From the NCBI GenBank assembly GCA_035651635.1, contig DASRFK010000165.1:1-42609 (forward strand): a stretch of DNA of 42,609 nucleotides. Direction: 5' to 3'. The translations under genes and the position numbers were made by a program. The notes under the pieces were generated by a model. That model was not told the origin of the DNA. It did not search any database and saw only the letters and a program-made list of their open reading frames with translations. Origin of the DNA: JANXQE01 sp035651635 (lineage in GTDB: Bacteria > Verrucomicrobiota > Verrucomicrobiia > Limisphaerales > UBA8199). Positions within the stretch are counted from its first letter, which is position 1; every line of letters starts with the position of its first letter. Positions 16,851-24,546 of this stretch are shown here, piece by piece.

Positions 16851-16972
16851 GAGCGTGTTTTAGAATTCGGTTTGGAGTCCCGACTTTAGGCGGTTTTGGC
16901 GCCCGGCCGCCTGAAGGCCGGACTCCGAACCCCATACGCCCCCGCCCAAGCCGGTACTTTTAAAACACGCTC
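16851..16972 (+). repeat. MITE-like palindromic element, copy 2 (122 bp)
   Basis: This copy has the same length and the same ends (GAGCGTGTTTTAGAA at the left, its near-inverse at the right, 14 of 15 bp) as 11397-11518, in the opposite orientation. It sits in the 313-bp gap between guaA and the CE15 gene. The hairpin arms carry different substitutions from copy 1, so the copies have been separate for some time. The remaining bases of the gap hold only the putative promoter at 17008. Confidence 0.75.
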
Positions 16973-17007
16973 GAAGAGGATTGTCGCTTTTCTGCCGATC
17001 AACACAG

Positions 17008-17013
17008 TATAAC
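17008..17013 (+). promoter_or_regulatory. Candidate -10 box (TATAAC) for the CE15 esterase
   Basis: TATAAC lies 75 bp before the ATG at 17088. A TTGTCG at 16981-16986 is 21 bp upstream of it, too far for a standard -35, so the assignment is tentative. Confidence 0.2.
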
Positions 17014-17087
17014 CGAGAGATTTGGTTACACCCCGGGACGCCGTGTCGTTTTCTCCTTTCTTTTGAGGCGCTTTCCCGTTACTTGCG

Positions 17088-18443
17088 ATGCCGACGGCAA
17101 ATCTCGCTCGCAAACTCTTTATGGAAGCGCACATAAACTCGGCCGGCTCAATTCGGTCCGGGATCCTTTTCTTATCCATTTTGATATCCCTGGCAAGCTC
17201 CGCAGCCCAGCCCCCAGGCCAGTTGCCCGAGCCCACCGCGCTGCCGGCTCGAATGGAAATGCCTGATCCGTTAGTCACCTTCGGCGGTGAACCGGTGCGG
17301 TCGGAGACTGATTGGAGCCGCCATCGCCGCCCCGAGCTGGAGCGGTTGTTCGCGCACTACATGTATGGACCCATCCCATCGGCCGTTGGCAAGGTGCGAT
17401 CAAAAGTGGTGGGCCAGTACACGGATTTCCTGCTAGGTAAGGCCACGCTCAAGCTGGTCGAACTCGAAACCGGGCCGGACAATGCGCCGCGGATCAACCT
17501 GATGTTGGTGGTGCCGAACGAGCGAAAGGGACGGGTGCCCGTCTTTCTGGCTCTGAATTTCTGCGGGAACCAAGCGCTCACCGATGATCCGCGTGTGCCG
17601 ATCCGGCAGGAATGGGTTCCCACTTCGTGCAAGGGCTGCAGCAACAATGCTCCTACGGAAGCTTCGCGCGGCGCCCAGAGCGCCGATTGGCCTTTGGCGG
17701 AGATCATCGGACGCGGCTACGCGCTGGCGGCTTTTTACCACGGTGATGTCGATTCTGATCGCGCCGACGTCAGCGACGGGCTGTATGCGTACCTTGCGAA
17801 GGACGATGAGAGTCGAAATATGCCTGCCAACCGAGGCACACTGGCCGCCTGGGCTTGGGGTTTCGAACGCTGTGTTGACTACCTGACCACCGACCGGGCT
17901 ATCGACCCCAAGCGCATCGCGGCGGTGGGCCACTCGCGCAATGGCAAGGCCGCCTTGCTCGCCGCCGCCTTCGACGAACGCATCGCGATCGCCTTTCCGC
18001 ACCAGGCCGGTTACGGCGGTTCGGCGCCCAGCCGAGGCAAAGTGGGCGAGTCGGTAAAAGCGATCAACGAGCACTTTCCGCACTGGTTTAATGCTGCTTT
18101 CAAGCAGTTCAACGACGCGCCCGAACGTCTACCCTTCGATCAGAATTGTCTGGTGGCACTGTGCGCCCCACGGGCCGTGCTTTTTTCCGCGGCGCAGGAG
18201 GACCAATGGGCCAATCCGGCCGGCCAGTTCCAGGTGCTTCAGGCGGCCGAAGGAGTGTATCGGCTGCTCGGGGCCCCCGGATTGGGAGTCGAACAAATGC
18301 CGGGCCTGCGCCAACTCGTGGGGCACCGCCTTGGCTACTATATCCGCGAGGGCAAACACTCGATGACCGCTGATGACTGGCGTGTGTTCATGAATTTTGC
18401 AGACCGCCAATGGACCGGAGCAACCGCCAATGGACGCGAATGA
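17088..18443 (+). CDS. Secreted CE15-family glucuronoyl esterase-like alpha/beta hydrolase
   Basis: 451 residues from the ATG at 17088; an ATG at 17121 would start nearer the signal peptide (ILFLSILISLASSAAQ). The alpha/beta-hydrolase domain carries the nucleophile elbow VGHSRNGK (S283) and a C-terminal catalytic His in GKHSM (H424). The acid position used in many CE15 enzymes, 23 residues after the Ser, is Gln (Q306, in FPHQAGYGG). An acidic pair E371-D372 in AAQEDQWANP, 89 residues after the Ser, could serve instead. CE15 enzymes cleave ester bonds between lignin alcohols and glucuronoyl groups of xylan. Periplasmic or secreted. The last dozen codons lie in a degenerate repeat (see 18403). 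Confidence 0.8.
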   Translation: MPTANLARKLFMEAHINSAGSIRSGILFLSILISLASSAAQPPGQLPEPTALPARMEMPDPLVTFGGEPVRSETDWSRHRRPELERLFAHYMYGPIPSAVGKVRSKVVGQYTDFLLGKATLKLVELETGPDNAPRINLMLVVPNERKGRVPVFLALNFCGNQALTDDPRVPIRQEWVPTSCKGCSNNAPTEASRGAQSADWPLAEIIGRGYALAAFYHGDVDSDRADVSDGLYAYLAKDDESRNMPANRGTLAAWAWGFERCVDYLTTDRAIDPKRIAAVGHSRNGKAALLAAAFDERIAIAFPHQAGYGGSAPSRGKVGESVKAINEHFPHWFNAAFKQFNDAPERLPFDQNCLVALCAPRAVLFSAAQEDQWANPAGQFQVLQAAEGVYRLLGAPGLGVEQMPGLRQLVGHRLGYYIREGKHSMTADDWRVFMNFADRQWTGATANGRE

Positions 18444-18446
18444 ACG
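18403..18446 (+). repeat. ACCGCCAATGGAC direct repeats at the CE15 gene end
   Basis: ACCGCCAATGGAC occurs at 18403-18415 and again at 18423-18435, followed by CGAATGAACG. The CE15 stop codon (18441-18443) lies inside. The same family occurs in inverse orientation at 42371-42400. Confidence 0.5.
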
Positions 18447-18604
18447 TAAATTTTGCGGGGCGCAATGAAAGCGGCGCACTGCAAAGCTTCCAATTGTCTT
18501 GCGACGCAGAATGCAGGCACGCGCGGCCGACCAAGGCGCAATTTCGATTTGTCTCGGTTTGATTTTTAGTCTATTCGGAGGCGCGAATTTAATCGCCGAA
18601 GGAA

Positions 18605-19951
18605 ATGAACGTTAAGCTAAGTCCGGTTTCGGGATCGGTAGTGGCTGCCCAGGGATTCGAGGCGGCGGGTGTTTTTTGCGATATCAAGCGGCTGGGCACA
18701 GGCGCGGGTTCCGAAAAGGGCGCCAAACGGGATTTGGCGCTCATTGTCTCGGATCGGCCCGCGAGCGTGGCCGGCATGTTCACGACCAACCAGATCTGCG
18801 CCGCACCGGTCAAAGTCTGTTTGCCGCGGGTCAAGCAAGGCCGGGCCCAGGCCATTGTCGTCAATTCTGGCAATGCCAACGCCTGCACTGGGAAACAAGG
18901 ACTCAAGGACGCGCTCGCTATGGCGAGCTTCGCGGAACAGGCTCTGCGGTTGCCCCGCGGCACTGCGCTGGTCGGTTCGACTGGCCGGATCGGCCTGCCC
19001 TTGCCCATGGACAACGTGCGCGCCGGAATTGTCGAGGCCGCGGTTGAACTGGGCGGCACCACCGAGCACGCCCGGCACGCGGCGGAAGCGATTATGACTA
19101 GCGACACTCGCCGCAAGGAAGTGGCGGTCGAGTTTAGGCTCTCCGGCAAAACCGTTCGGCTGGGCGGCATTTGCAAGGGCGCCGGCATGATTCAGCCCGG
19201 CATGAGCGCCAACGGTTCACGCCCGCCGGCTCGCCCGCTGCACGCCACCATGCTTTGCTTCCTTACCACCGATGCGGCAGTGAGCCAGCGCGCGCTCCAG
19301 GCCGCACTCAGTGAGGCCGTCGCCGGAAGTTTCAATCGCATTACCGTCGATGGCGATATGAGCACGAACGATACGGTGCTGCTGCTGGCCAACGGCGCCG
19401 CCGGAAATGCTCGGCTCGAGCTGGCCGGACGCGCCAGTTCCAAACGCAACCAGGATTTTCACACCTTTCAAGCAGGCTTGAGCCACGTCTGTCTCGAGTT
19501 GGCCAAAATGATTGTGCGCGATGGCGAAGGTGTGTCGCGCCTGGTCACGGTGCGACTCAACGGGGCCAAGACCGCCGAGCAGGCCGAGGCGGCCGCGCGC
19601 GCGGTGGCTAACAGCGCGCTGGTCAAGACCAGTTGGCACGGCGGCGATCCCAACTGGGGTCGCATCATCGATGCCCTCGGCTATAGCGCAGCCACGGTGC
19701 AGGAGGACAAAGTGGACCTCGGTTACAGCGCGCCGGGCAGTCGCAAAATAATCTGGAGCCTCAAACGGGGCCAGCCCACGCGGGTGACCTTTAAAGAGCT
19801 GTGCGCGGCGGTGGCTCCCAAGGAGTTCGATCTGCATATCCAGCTTAACCTCGGCCGCTGCGGAACCATCATCTATTCCGCCGATCTGACTGAGGAGTAC
19901 GTTGCCTTCAACAAAGGTGACGTGAGCGATCCGTCATCGCTCGGAGGCTGA
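18605..19951 (+). CDS. argJ: Bifunctional glutamate N-acetyltransferase/ornithine acetyltransferase
   Basis: 448 residues. Family hallmarks: GFEAAGVFCDIK near the start, VVNSGNANACTG (86-96), the KGAGMI segment (191-196) and the self-cleavage site ATML (T215 as N-terminal nucleophile of the beta chain), followed by FLTTDA. ArgJ transfers acetyl from N-acetylornithine to glutamate, closing the cyclic arginine pathway. Canonical ArgJ has about three residues between the Pro of GMIxP and the cleaved Ala-Thr; here about 12-14 extra residues rich in Ser, Pro and Arg (about 200-213) intervene. The C-terminus after EYVAFNKG also differs from the usual ending. argB follows 8 bp downstream, so they form an operon. 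Confidence 0.93.
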   Translation: MNVKLSPVSGSVVAAQGFEAAGVFCDIKRLGTGAGSEKGAKRDLALIVSDRPASVAGMFTTNQICAAPVKVCLPRVKQGRAQAIVVNSGNANACTGKQGLKDALAMASFAEQALRLPRGTALVGSTGRIGLPLPMDNVRAGIVEAAVELGGTTEHARHAAEAIMTSDTRRKEVAVEFRLSGKTVRLGGICKGAGMIQPGMSANGSRPPARPLHATMLCFLTTDAAVSQRALQAALSEAVAGSFNRITVDGDMSTNDTVLLLANGAAGNARLELAGRASSKRNQDFHTFQAGLSHVCLELAKMIVRDGEGVSRLVTVRLNGAKTAEQAEAAARAVANSALVKTSWHGGDPNWGRIIDALGYSAATVQEDKVDLGYSAPGSRKIIWSLKRGQPTRVTFKELCAAVAPKEFDLHIQLNLGRCGTIIYSADLTEEYVAFNKGDVSDPSSLGG

Positions 19952-19959
19952 GACCGGCC

Positions 19960-20835
19960 ATGCAGGACTTGATCGCCAAGGCCGAAACGCTGCTCGAAGC
20001 TCTGCCGTATATCCAGCGATTCAGCAACGCGACCTTCGTGATCAAATATGGCGGCAGTTTCATGGATTCTCCCGACCCGGCCGTACGGCTTAGTGTGGCC
20101 CGGGACCTGGTTTTTCTCGAAGCAGTGGAGATCAATCCGGTCGTCGTGCATGGAGGGGGCAAGGCAATCACCCGGGCGATGGAGAGTTCCGGCTTGCGGG
20201 CGCAGTTTATTCAAGGCCAGCGAGTGACCGATGAGGCCACGATCGAGATCGTCGATCGGGTCCTGTCGCACGAGATTAACCCCGAGGTCGTGGCGGCCAT
20301 CAAATCACTCGGTGGCGCAGCCAAGGGTTTTAGCGGGCCCTCCATTTTTAAATGCCGGCGAACGCAGGTAACCGCGCCCGGAGGACAAAAACTGGATATC
20401 GGATTTGTCGGTGAAGTTACTCAAGTCAACACCGCGCCGCTGCTGGAATGCATCGCGCAGGGCGTGACACCGGTGATTAGCCCGACCGCGCGCGGGGAGG
20501 ACGGAAAGATCTATAACTGCAACGCGGACATTGCGGCGGCGCAAGTCGCGATCGCGCTCAAGGCGCGGCGCCTGCTCTTCCTGAGCGATGTGCCTGGTTT
20601 GTTGCGCAACCCGGCCGATCCCGCCAGTGTAATCTCGCAACTGAAGCTGGGCGAAGTCGACAAACTGAAACGCAATGGCGTGGTGGACAAGGGCATGATT
20701 CCCAAAATCGACAGTGCCGTGACCGCCATTCAGTCGGGAGTGGAGAAAGTTACGCTGGTGGACGGCCGCATCCCTCATTCGATCCTGCTGGAGATTTTCA
20801 CCGACGCGGGCATCGGCACCGAAGTGGTTCCTTGA
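19960..20835 (+). CDS. argB: Acetylglutamate kinase
   Basis: 291 residues, normal length. It has the amino-acid-kinase fold with the phosphate-binding lysine in VIKYGGSF, the glycine loop VVHGGGKAI, substrate-binding FIQGQRVTD (usual form FVNGLRVTD), NCNADIAAAQVA and the ATP-site KGMIPKIDSA. It catalyses phosphorylation of N-acetylglutamate in arginine synthesis. It lies 8 bp behind argJ and is presumably translated from the same mRNA. An N-terminal helix as in arginine-sensitive hexameric enzymes (MQDLIAKAETLLEALPYIQRF) is present, so feedback inhibition is possible. Confidence 0.95.
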   Translation: MQDLIAKAETLLEALPYIQRFSNATFVIKYGGSFMDSPDPAVRLSVARDLVFLEAVEINPVVVHGGGKAITRAMESSGLRAQFIQGQRVTDEATIEIVDRVLSHEINPEVVAAIKSLGGAAKGFSGPSIFKCRRTQVTAPGGQKLDIGFVGEVTQVNTAPLLECIAQGVTPVISPTARGEDGKIYNCNADIAAAQVAIALKARRLLFLSDVPGLLRNPADPASVISQLKLGEVDKLKRNGVVDKGMIPKIDSAVTAIQSGVEKVTLVDGRIPHSILLEIFTDAGIGTEVVP

Positions 20836-20854
20836 TTCTCCCGCAAGCTGGGGC

Positions 20855-21556
20855 ATGGTGTACTTTCTGATGCCCGAACCGCACACAGACGAGGCACCCC
20901 GGATTTCCGCGACGCAATCGGCAGGTTCGCCCAGCCTCGCTCCCGAGCGCTGGGTGGACGAATATGGGGACCAGCTGTTCCGTTTTGCGGCTGCCCGTGT
21001 GCGCGATCCGGTGATTGCGCAGGATCTGGTGCAAGAGACCTTCCTGTCCGCGCTTCAGGCAAGTCACACCTTTGCGGGCCGCTCCTCCGAACGCAGTTGG
21101 CTTTTCGGCATCCTTCGAAACAAACTCTTCGACCAGTATCGTCGGCAAAGCCGGGAGGTGGCGCTGACCGATTTTGACGCGCCCGTCCCGGAGGAACAGG
21201 GTGCGTTTGGCTCGAGCGGGCCGGGCAAGGATGGCTGGGTCGCGAGGCTCGCTCCCAAAGCGTGGGACACACCGGAAGGGACGCTGGTCCACAAGGAGTT
21301 TCGCCAGGTCCTTCAGTCCTGCCTCGGTGGGTTACCCGATAAAGTAGCACAAGTCTTCGTGCTCCGGGAAATTGACGGAATTGAATCGCAAGAAGTCTGT
21401 AAGCTTTTGGGGCTGTCGCCGAACAACCTTTGGGTCATACTGCACCGGGCGCGCATGGGCCTGCGTCGCTGTCTCGAACTGCATTGGTTTGGAAATAAAC
21501 AAATCCAAAAGACCTCGGCTCGCGACGTGTTGACGCGCCAGCCCGGTCGCAAATAA
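20855..21556 (+). CDS. ECF-type RNA polymerase sigma factor
   Basis: 233 residues; start ATG at 20855, with an alternative at 20870. Region 2 is seen in AQDLVQETFLSALQ and SWLFGILRNKLFDQYRR (about 50-95). Region 4 is LPDKVAQVFVLREIDGIESQ and LGLSPNNLWVILHRARMGLR (about 160-210), a helix-turn-helix. The linker between them is long (about 55 residues). There is no region 1 or 3, as expected for ECF factors. It lies 19 bp after argB and 7 bp before a ZAS anti-sigma gene, a standard regulator pair. The proximity to argB may mean partial read-through. Confidence 0.92.
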   Translation: MVYFLMPEPHTDEAPRISATQSAGSPSLAPERWVDEYGDQLFRFAAARVRDPVIAQDLVQETFLSALQASHTFAGRSSERSWLFGILRNKLFDQYRRQSREVALTDFDAPVPEEQGAFGSSGPGKDGWVARLAPKAWDTPEGTLVHKEFRQVLQSCLGGLPDKVAQVFVLREIDGIESQEVCKLLGLSPNNLWVILHRARMGLRRCLELHWFGNKQIQKTSARDVLTRQPGRK

Positions 21557-21563
21557 AGCGTGT

Positions 21564-21836
21564 ATGTTGAATTGCCGTCAGGCCACCCGGCTCGTTTCGC
21601 AAGCGATGGACGAGAAGCTCCCGCTCTACCGGCGCCTCGCCCTCAGGTTCCATCTGCTTTACTGCGTCTGGTGCCGGCGCTATGCCGTTCAATTGCGCTT
21701 GTTGCGCCGCGCGGCCCGCGATCTTACCCCCGAATCGATTGAGCCGGACTCGCAAACCTTGTCCCTGCAAGCTAAAGAGCAAATGCGCGTTCGTCTGCAA
21801 AACGCGTTGAAAGAGCCTCCTTCTTCCAACGGATAA
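21564..21836 (+). CDS. Small cytoplasmic zinc-binding (ZAS-type) anti-sigma factor
   Basis: 90 residues, immediately after the sigma gene (7 bp). It carries C4 and an HxxxCxxC motif (HLLYCVWC, H30, C34, C37), the zinc site of ZAS-domain anti-sigma factors such as RsrA and ChrR. No transmembrane segment is visible, so it would act as a soluble, possibly redox-sensitive, inhibitor. The region after residue 45 is a helix rich in Arg and Leu. The assignment rests on the motif and the gene pairing. Confidence 0.8.
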   Translation: MLNCRQATRLVSQAMDEKLPLYRRLALRFHLLYCVWCRRYAVQLRLLRRAARDLTPESIEPDSQTLSLQAKEQMRVRLQNALKEPPSSNG

Positions 21837-21842
21837 AAATAG

Positions 21843-21871
21843 TTGTAAGGAATTCCTCTCCGCTTCGACTT
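21843..21871 (+). promoter_or_regulatory. Candidate ECF-type promoter upstream of the lactonase-like gene
   Basis: TTGTAAGGAA at 21843-21852 and CGACTT at 21866-21871 are separated by 16 bp from the end of TGTAAG. TGTAAN/CGAC-like pairs at this spacing are common for ECF sigma factors. It lies just after the anti-sigma gene and 122 bp before the next ATG. Confidence 0.35.
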
Positions 21872-21992
21872 CCCGGCGTGCGGCGGCGCCACTCGAATGA
21901 TGCGCCGCGGCATTCAGCGATTCCCTGCCATCGACTTGCGCGCTAGCGCAGGCGTCTGGGGCTGAAGCAAACAAGCAGAAAACTTAATCATT

Positions 21993-23108
21993 ATGAAACA
22001 ATCACGATTCGCAAAATACCTGAACTGGCTCGGTCTGAGCGCGGCTCTGGGGAGCGCGGCGGCTCTTGCCGATGACTCGGTCATTTACACCATGGACAAC
22101 GCGGCCTCGGCCAATCATGTGCTCGTTTTCCATGCCGGGGAACACGGCGCCCCCAAACTCGTGGAAACGGTGCCCACCGGTGGCACGGGGACTGGCGCCG
22201 GCTTGTCCAGCCAGGGCTCGGTTCTGCTGACCCGCGACGGGCGCTGGCTCTTCGTTTGCAACGCCGGGAGCGACGAGGTTTCAGTTTTTGCGGCCGGCAA
22301 CCGGGATCTGCATTTGGCGCAAAAGGTTCATTCCGGCGGCCACCTGCCCTTAAGCCTGACACTGCACCGGAACCTGCTCTATGTTCTCAACGCGGGAGGT
22401 AGCGTTGGCGACAAAGACAACATTACCGCTTTCGCTTTTGCCAATGGCAGCCTGTTTCAGTTGTCGGGCTCGACCCGCGCATTGAGCGCCGACAACACGG
22501 GCCCGGCACAAGTTTCGTTCACCCAAGACGGAGACGCCCTGGTGGTCACTGAGCGTAATACCAACCTGATCGATACCTTCCCGCTCGGCGATGATGGATT
22601 GGCCATGCCGGGGTCGAGCTTTGCCTCAGCGGGTCAGACGCCTTTCGGTTTCGCCGTCGGTCATCGGGACCGGATCTTTGTTTCAGAAGCGGGTGGAGGC
22701 GCCGCGAATGCCAGTTCGGCTTCCTCGTATAGCATTTCGGATACGGGCGAGCTCACCGTAATCAGTGGAGCAGTGCCGACCAGGCAGACGGCGGCATGCT
22801 GGCTGACGCTCACGCATGACGGACGTTTTATTTACACAGCGAACGCAGGGAGCGGGACACTCTCCGGATATGGTGTCGCGCCGGATGGAACGCTCCACCT
22901 GCTCGATCCGAACGGCATCACCGCGAGTACAGGTCCCGGAAGCCATCCAGTGGATATGGCCGAAGGCCGCGACGGCAGGATGCTTTTCGCGCTGGCGAAC
23001 GGCAACGGGACTCTCGGCGCGTTTCGCCTGACCGGCGATGGTGGTCTTCAACCGCTAGGCTTTGCGGGTGGTATTGCCACCAGCGCCGCTGGACTCGCCG
23101 CTCAGTAG
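21993..23108 (+). CDS. Exported lactonase-family (6-phosphogluconolactonase-like) beta-propeller protein
   Basis: 371 residues with a signal peptide (MKQSRFAKYLNWLGLSAALG, cut near ALA-DD). The rest is a seven-bladed propeller of the lactonase (Pgl-like) family, with repeating units such as LLTRDGRWLFVCNAGSDEVS, SFTQDGDALVVTERNTNLID and TLTHDGRFIYTANAGSGTLS. Export argues against a cytosolic pentose-phosphate role. Its position after the sigma/anti-sigma pair suggests that it belongs to that regulon. No Shine-Dalgarno is evident before the ATG. Confidence 0.85.
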   Translation: MKQSRFAKYLNWLGLSAALGSAAALADDSVIYTMDNAASANHVLVFHAGEHGAPKLVETVPTGGTGTGAGLSSQGSVLLTRDGRWLFVCNAGSDEVSVFAAGNRDLHLAQKVHSGGHLPLSLTLHRNLLYVLNAGGSVGDKDNITAFAFANGSLFQLSGSTRALSADNTGPAQVSFTQDGDALVVTERNTNLIDTFPLGDDGLAMPGSSFASAGQTPFGFAVGHRDRIFVSEAGGGAANASSASSYSISDTGELTVISGAVPTRQTAACWLTLTHDGRFIYTANAGSGTLSGYGVAPDGTLHLLDPNGITASTGPGSHPVDMAEGRDGRMLFALANGNGTLGAFRLTGDGGLQPLGFAGGIATSAAGLAAQ

Positions 23109-23123
23109 AAGAAATCCAAAGCA

Positions 23124-23162
23124 AGCCCATCGGCGGCAGGGTAAGCGTGCCGCTGATGGGCT
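23124..23162 (+). terminator. Strong hairpin after the lactonase-like gene
   Basis: AGCCCATC...GATGGGCT (outer 8 bp), a G-T wobble and an inner GCGGCA/TGCCGC give a 15-bp stem with a 9-nt loop, starting 16 bp after the stop. No T-tract follows, so it may be a factor-assisted terminator or an mRNA-stabilising hairpin. Confidence 0.5.
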
Positions 23163-23170
23163 CTAAGCTC

Positions 23171-23204
23171 CTCCCTCTCCTGGGGGAGAGGGTCGGGGTG
23201 AGGG
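23171..23204. repeat. CCCTCTCC...GGGAGAGGG palindromic repeat
   Basis: CTCCCTCTCCTGGGGGAGAG followed by GGTCGGGGTGAGGG is a dispersed palindromic type met in intergenic regions of many bacterial genomes. One copy is seen here, next to the hairpin at 23124. Confidence 0.45.
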
Positions 23205-23278
23205 CGGGCTTTTTCCGTACGGTTCATGGAGAGCCCTCTTTTGTACTCGCACATTCATTGGTGAGGGGGGAGCCTTGT

Positions 23279-23848
23279 CTACTGTTTCGGCAGAGTAATG
23301 CCGGTTTGGGCCTGGTACCGTCCTTTGCGATCCGCATAGGAAACGTCACAAGGCGTGCTGGTGCGCAGGAACACCACCTGCGCCAGACCTTCATTGGCAT
23401 AAATCTTGGCCGGCAAGGGCGTGGTATTGGAAATCTCGAGTGTGACGTGGCCTTCCCACTCCGGCTCGAATGGTGTCACATTCACGATGATCCCGCATCG
23501 GGCGTAGGTGCTTTTGCCAAGACAGATCGTCAAGACATCCCGCGGGATCCGGAAGTACTCGACGCTGCGCGCCAGCGCAAACGAGTTCGGCGGCACAATG
23601 CACACCTCGCCCTGGACATCCACAAATGATTTCGAATCAAAATCCTTGGGATCGACCACGGTGTTGAAGACGTTGGTGAAGACCTTGAATTCATCCGCTA
23701 CCCGCAGATCATATCCGTAGCTGGAAAGGCCATAGCTGACCACGCGCCGGCCTGTTTCATCTTCACGAATTTGTGCTTCGACAAACGGCTCGATCATTCG
23801 TTGTTCACGAGCAAGCCGCCTGATCTCACGATCGGAAAGCACGCTCAT
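23279..23848 (-). CDS. dcd: dCTP deaminase
   Basis: 189 residues from the ATG at 23848; a longer in-frame start at 23989 would prepend 47 residues without family similarity. Conserved blocks are SYGLSSYGYDLRV, the nucleotide-binding GKSTYARCG (111-119) and the catalytic glutamate in VTLEIS (E138, same number as in E. coli Dcd), with the C-terminal TPC...YADRKGRYQAQ loop that closes over the triphosphate. It deaminates dCTP to dUTP, feeding dTMP synthesis. Length and blocks fit a monofunctional Dcd. It is divergent from the MOSC gene. Confidence 0.93.
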   Translation of the reverse strand: MSVLSDREIRRLAREQRMIEPFVEAQIREDETGRRVVSYGLSSYGYDLRVADEFKVFTNVFNTVVDPKDFDSKSFVDVQGEVCIVPPNSFALARSVEYFRIPRDVLTICLGKSTYARCGIIVNVTPFEPEWEGHVTLEISNTTPLPAKIYANEGLAQVVFLRTSTPCDVSYADRKGRYQAQTGITLPKQ

Positions 23849-24034
23849 ACGAGCACCGCCATGTCCTGGATGCCCTGCGCGGGCCAATACGTCTGGAAAC
23901 ACATCTTGCAGCGCATCTTTACGCGCCCAGCCCGGTAGAACAAGAACCTTTACGCCTCGACACGCAACGCGCGGAGGAATTCTCTCCAAAAAGTGCTTTC
24001 AGAAAAGCCGGAGCCAAGTAGTTTTGCACAGCAA

Positions 24035-24514
24035 ATGTCCAACCCATCGGGGCAAGTTGTTGAAATCCTGATCGCGCGTTCGCCGGACTCCGAAATGCTC
24101 TCGGTGCCGCAGGCCTTTGCCGTGCCGGGACAAGGCCTGCAAGGCGACCGCTATTTCCTTGGCGAGGGCACGTTTTCGCCTCAACCGCAAAAGCCCGACT
24201 TCGAACTCACGCTCATTGAGCAGGAGAATGTGATGGCGTTCGCCGCCGAATCCGGGCTGAAGTTCACCCCGGCGCAAGCGCGAAGGAACATCGTCACCCG
24301 GGGAGTGCGCTTAAATGATCTGGTCGGTCGGGAGTTTTCTATTGGAGCGGTGCGAATCCGCGGCATACGTTTATGCGAGCCCTGCAATCACCTCGCCAAA
24401 CGCACGCTGCCCGAAGTGCTCAAGGGACTCGTCCATAAAGGCGGCCTGCGCGCGCAGATCCTTTCGGAAGGCCCCATCCGTGTTGGCGATGAGATCAGGC
24501 TAACGACGCAGTAA
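24035..24514 (+). CDS. MOSC domain protein
   Basis: 159 residues from the ATG at 24035; an in-frame GTG at 23993 has a GGAGG 16 bp upstream, so the start is uncertain. The sequence GLQGDRYF, LTLIEQENV, ARRNIVTRGVRLNDLVGREF and the conserved Cys segment LCEPCNHLA mark a MOSC domain, the C-terminal domain of molybdenum-cofactor sulfurases and of small stand-alone proteins such as YiiM. It probably binds molybdenum cofactor or transfers sulfur. No molybdenum enzyme lies nearby. It converges on the DUF1080 gene. Confidence 0.85.
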   Translation: MSNPSGQVVEILIARSPDSEMLSVPQAFAVPGQGLQGDRYFLGEGTFSPQPQKPDFELTLIEQENVMAFAAESGLKFTPAQARRNIVTRGVRLNDLVGREFSIGAVRIRGIRLCEPCNHLAKRTLPEVLKGLVHKGGLRAQILSEGPIRVGDEIRLTTQ

Positions 24515-24546
24515 CTGGTGCAGCCTGCCCTGCCACCGGTCGAGTT

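Noticed and set aside
23849..23989. N-terminal extension of dcd
   Set aside because: The 47 extra residues match nothing in the family, and the ATG at 23848 gives the normal Dcd length and E138 numbering.
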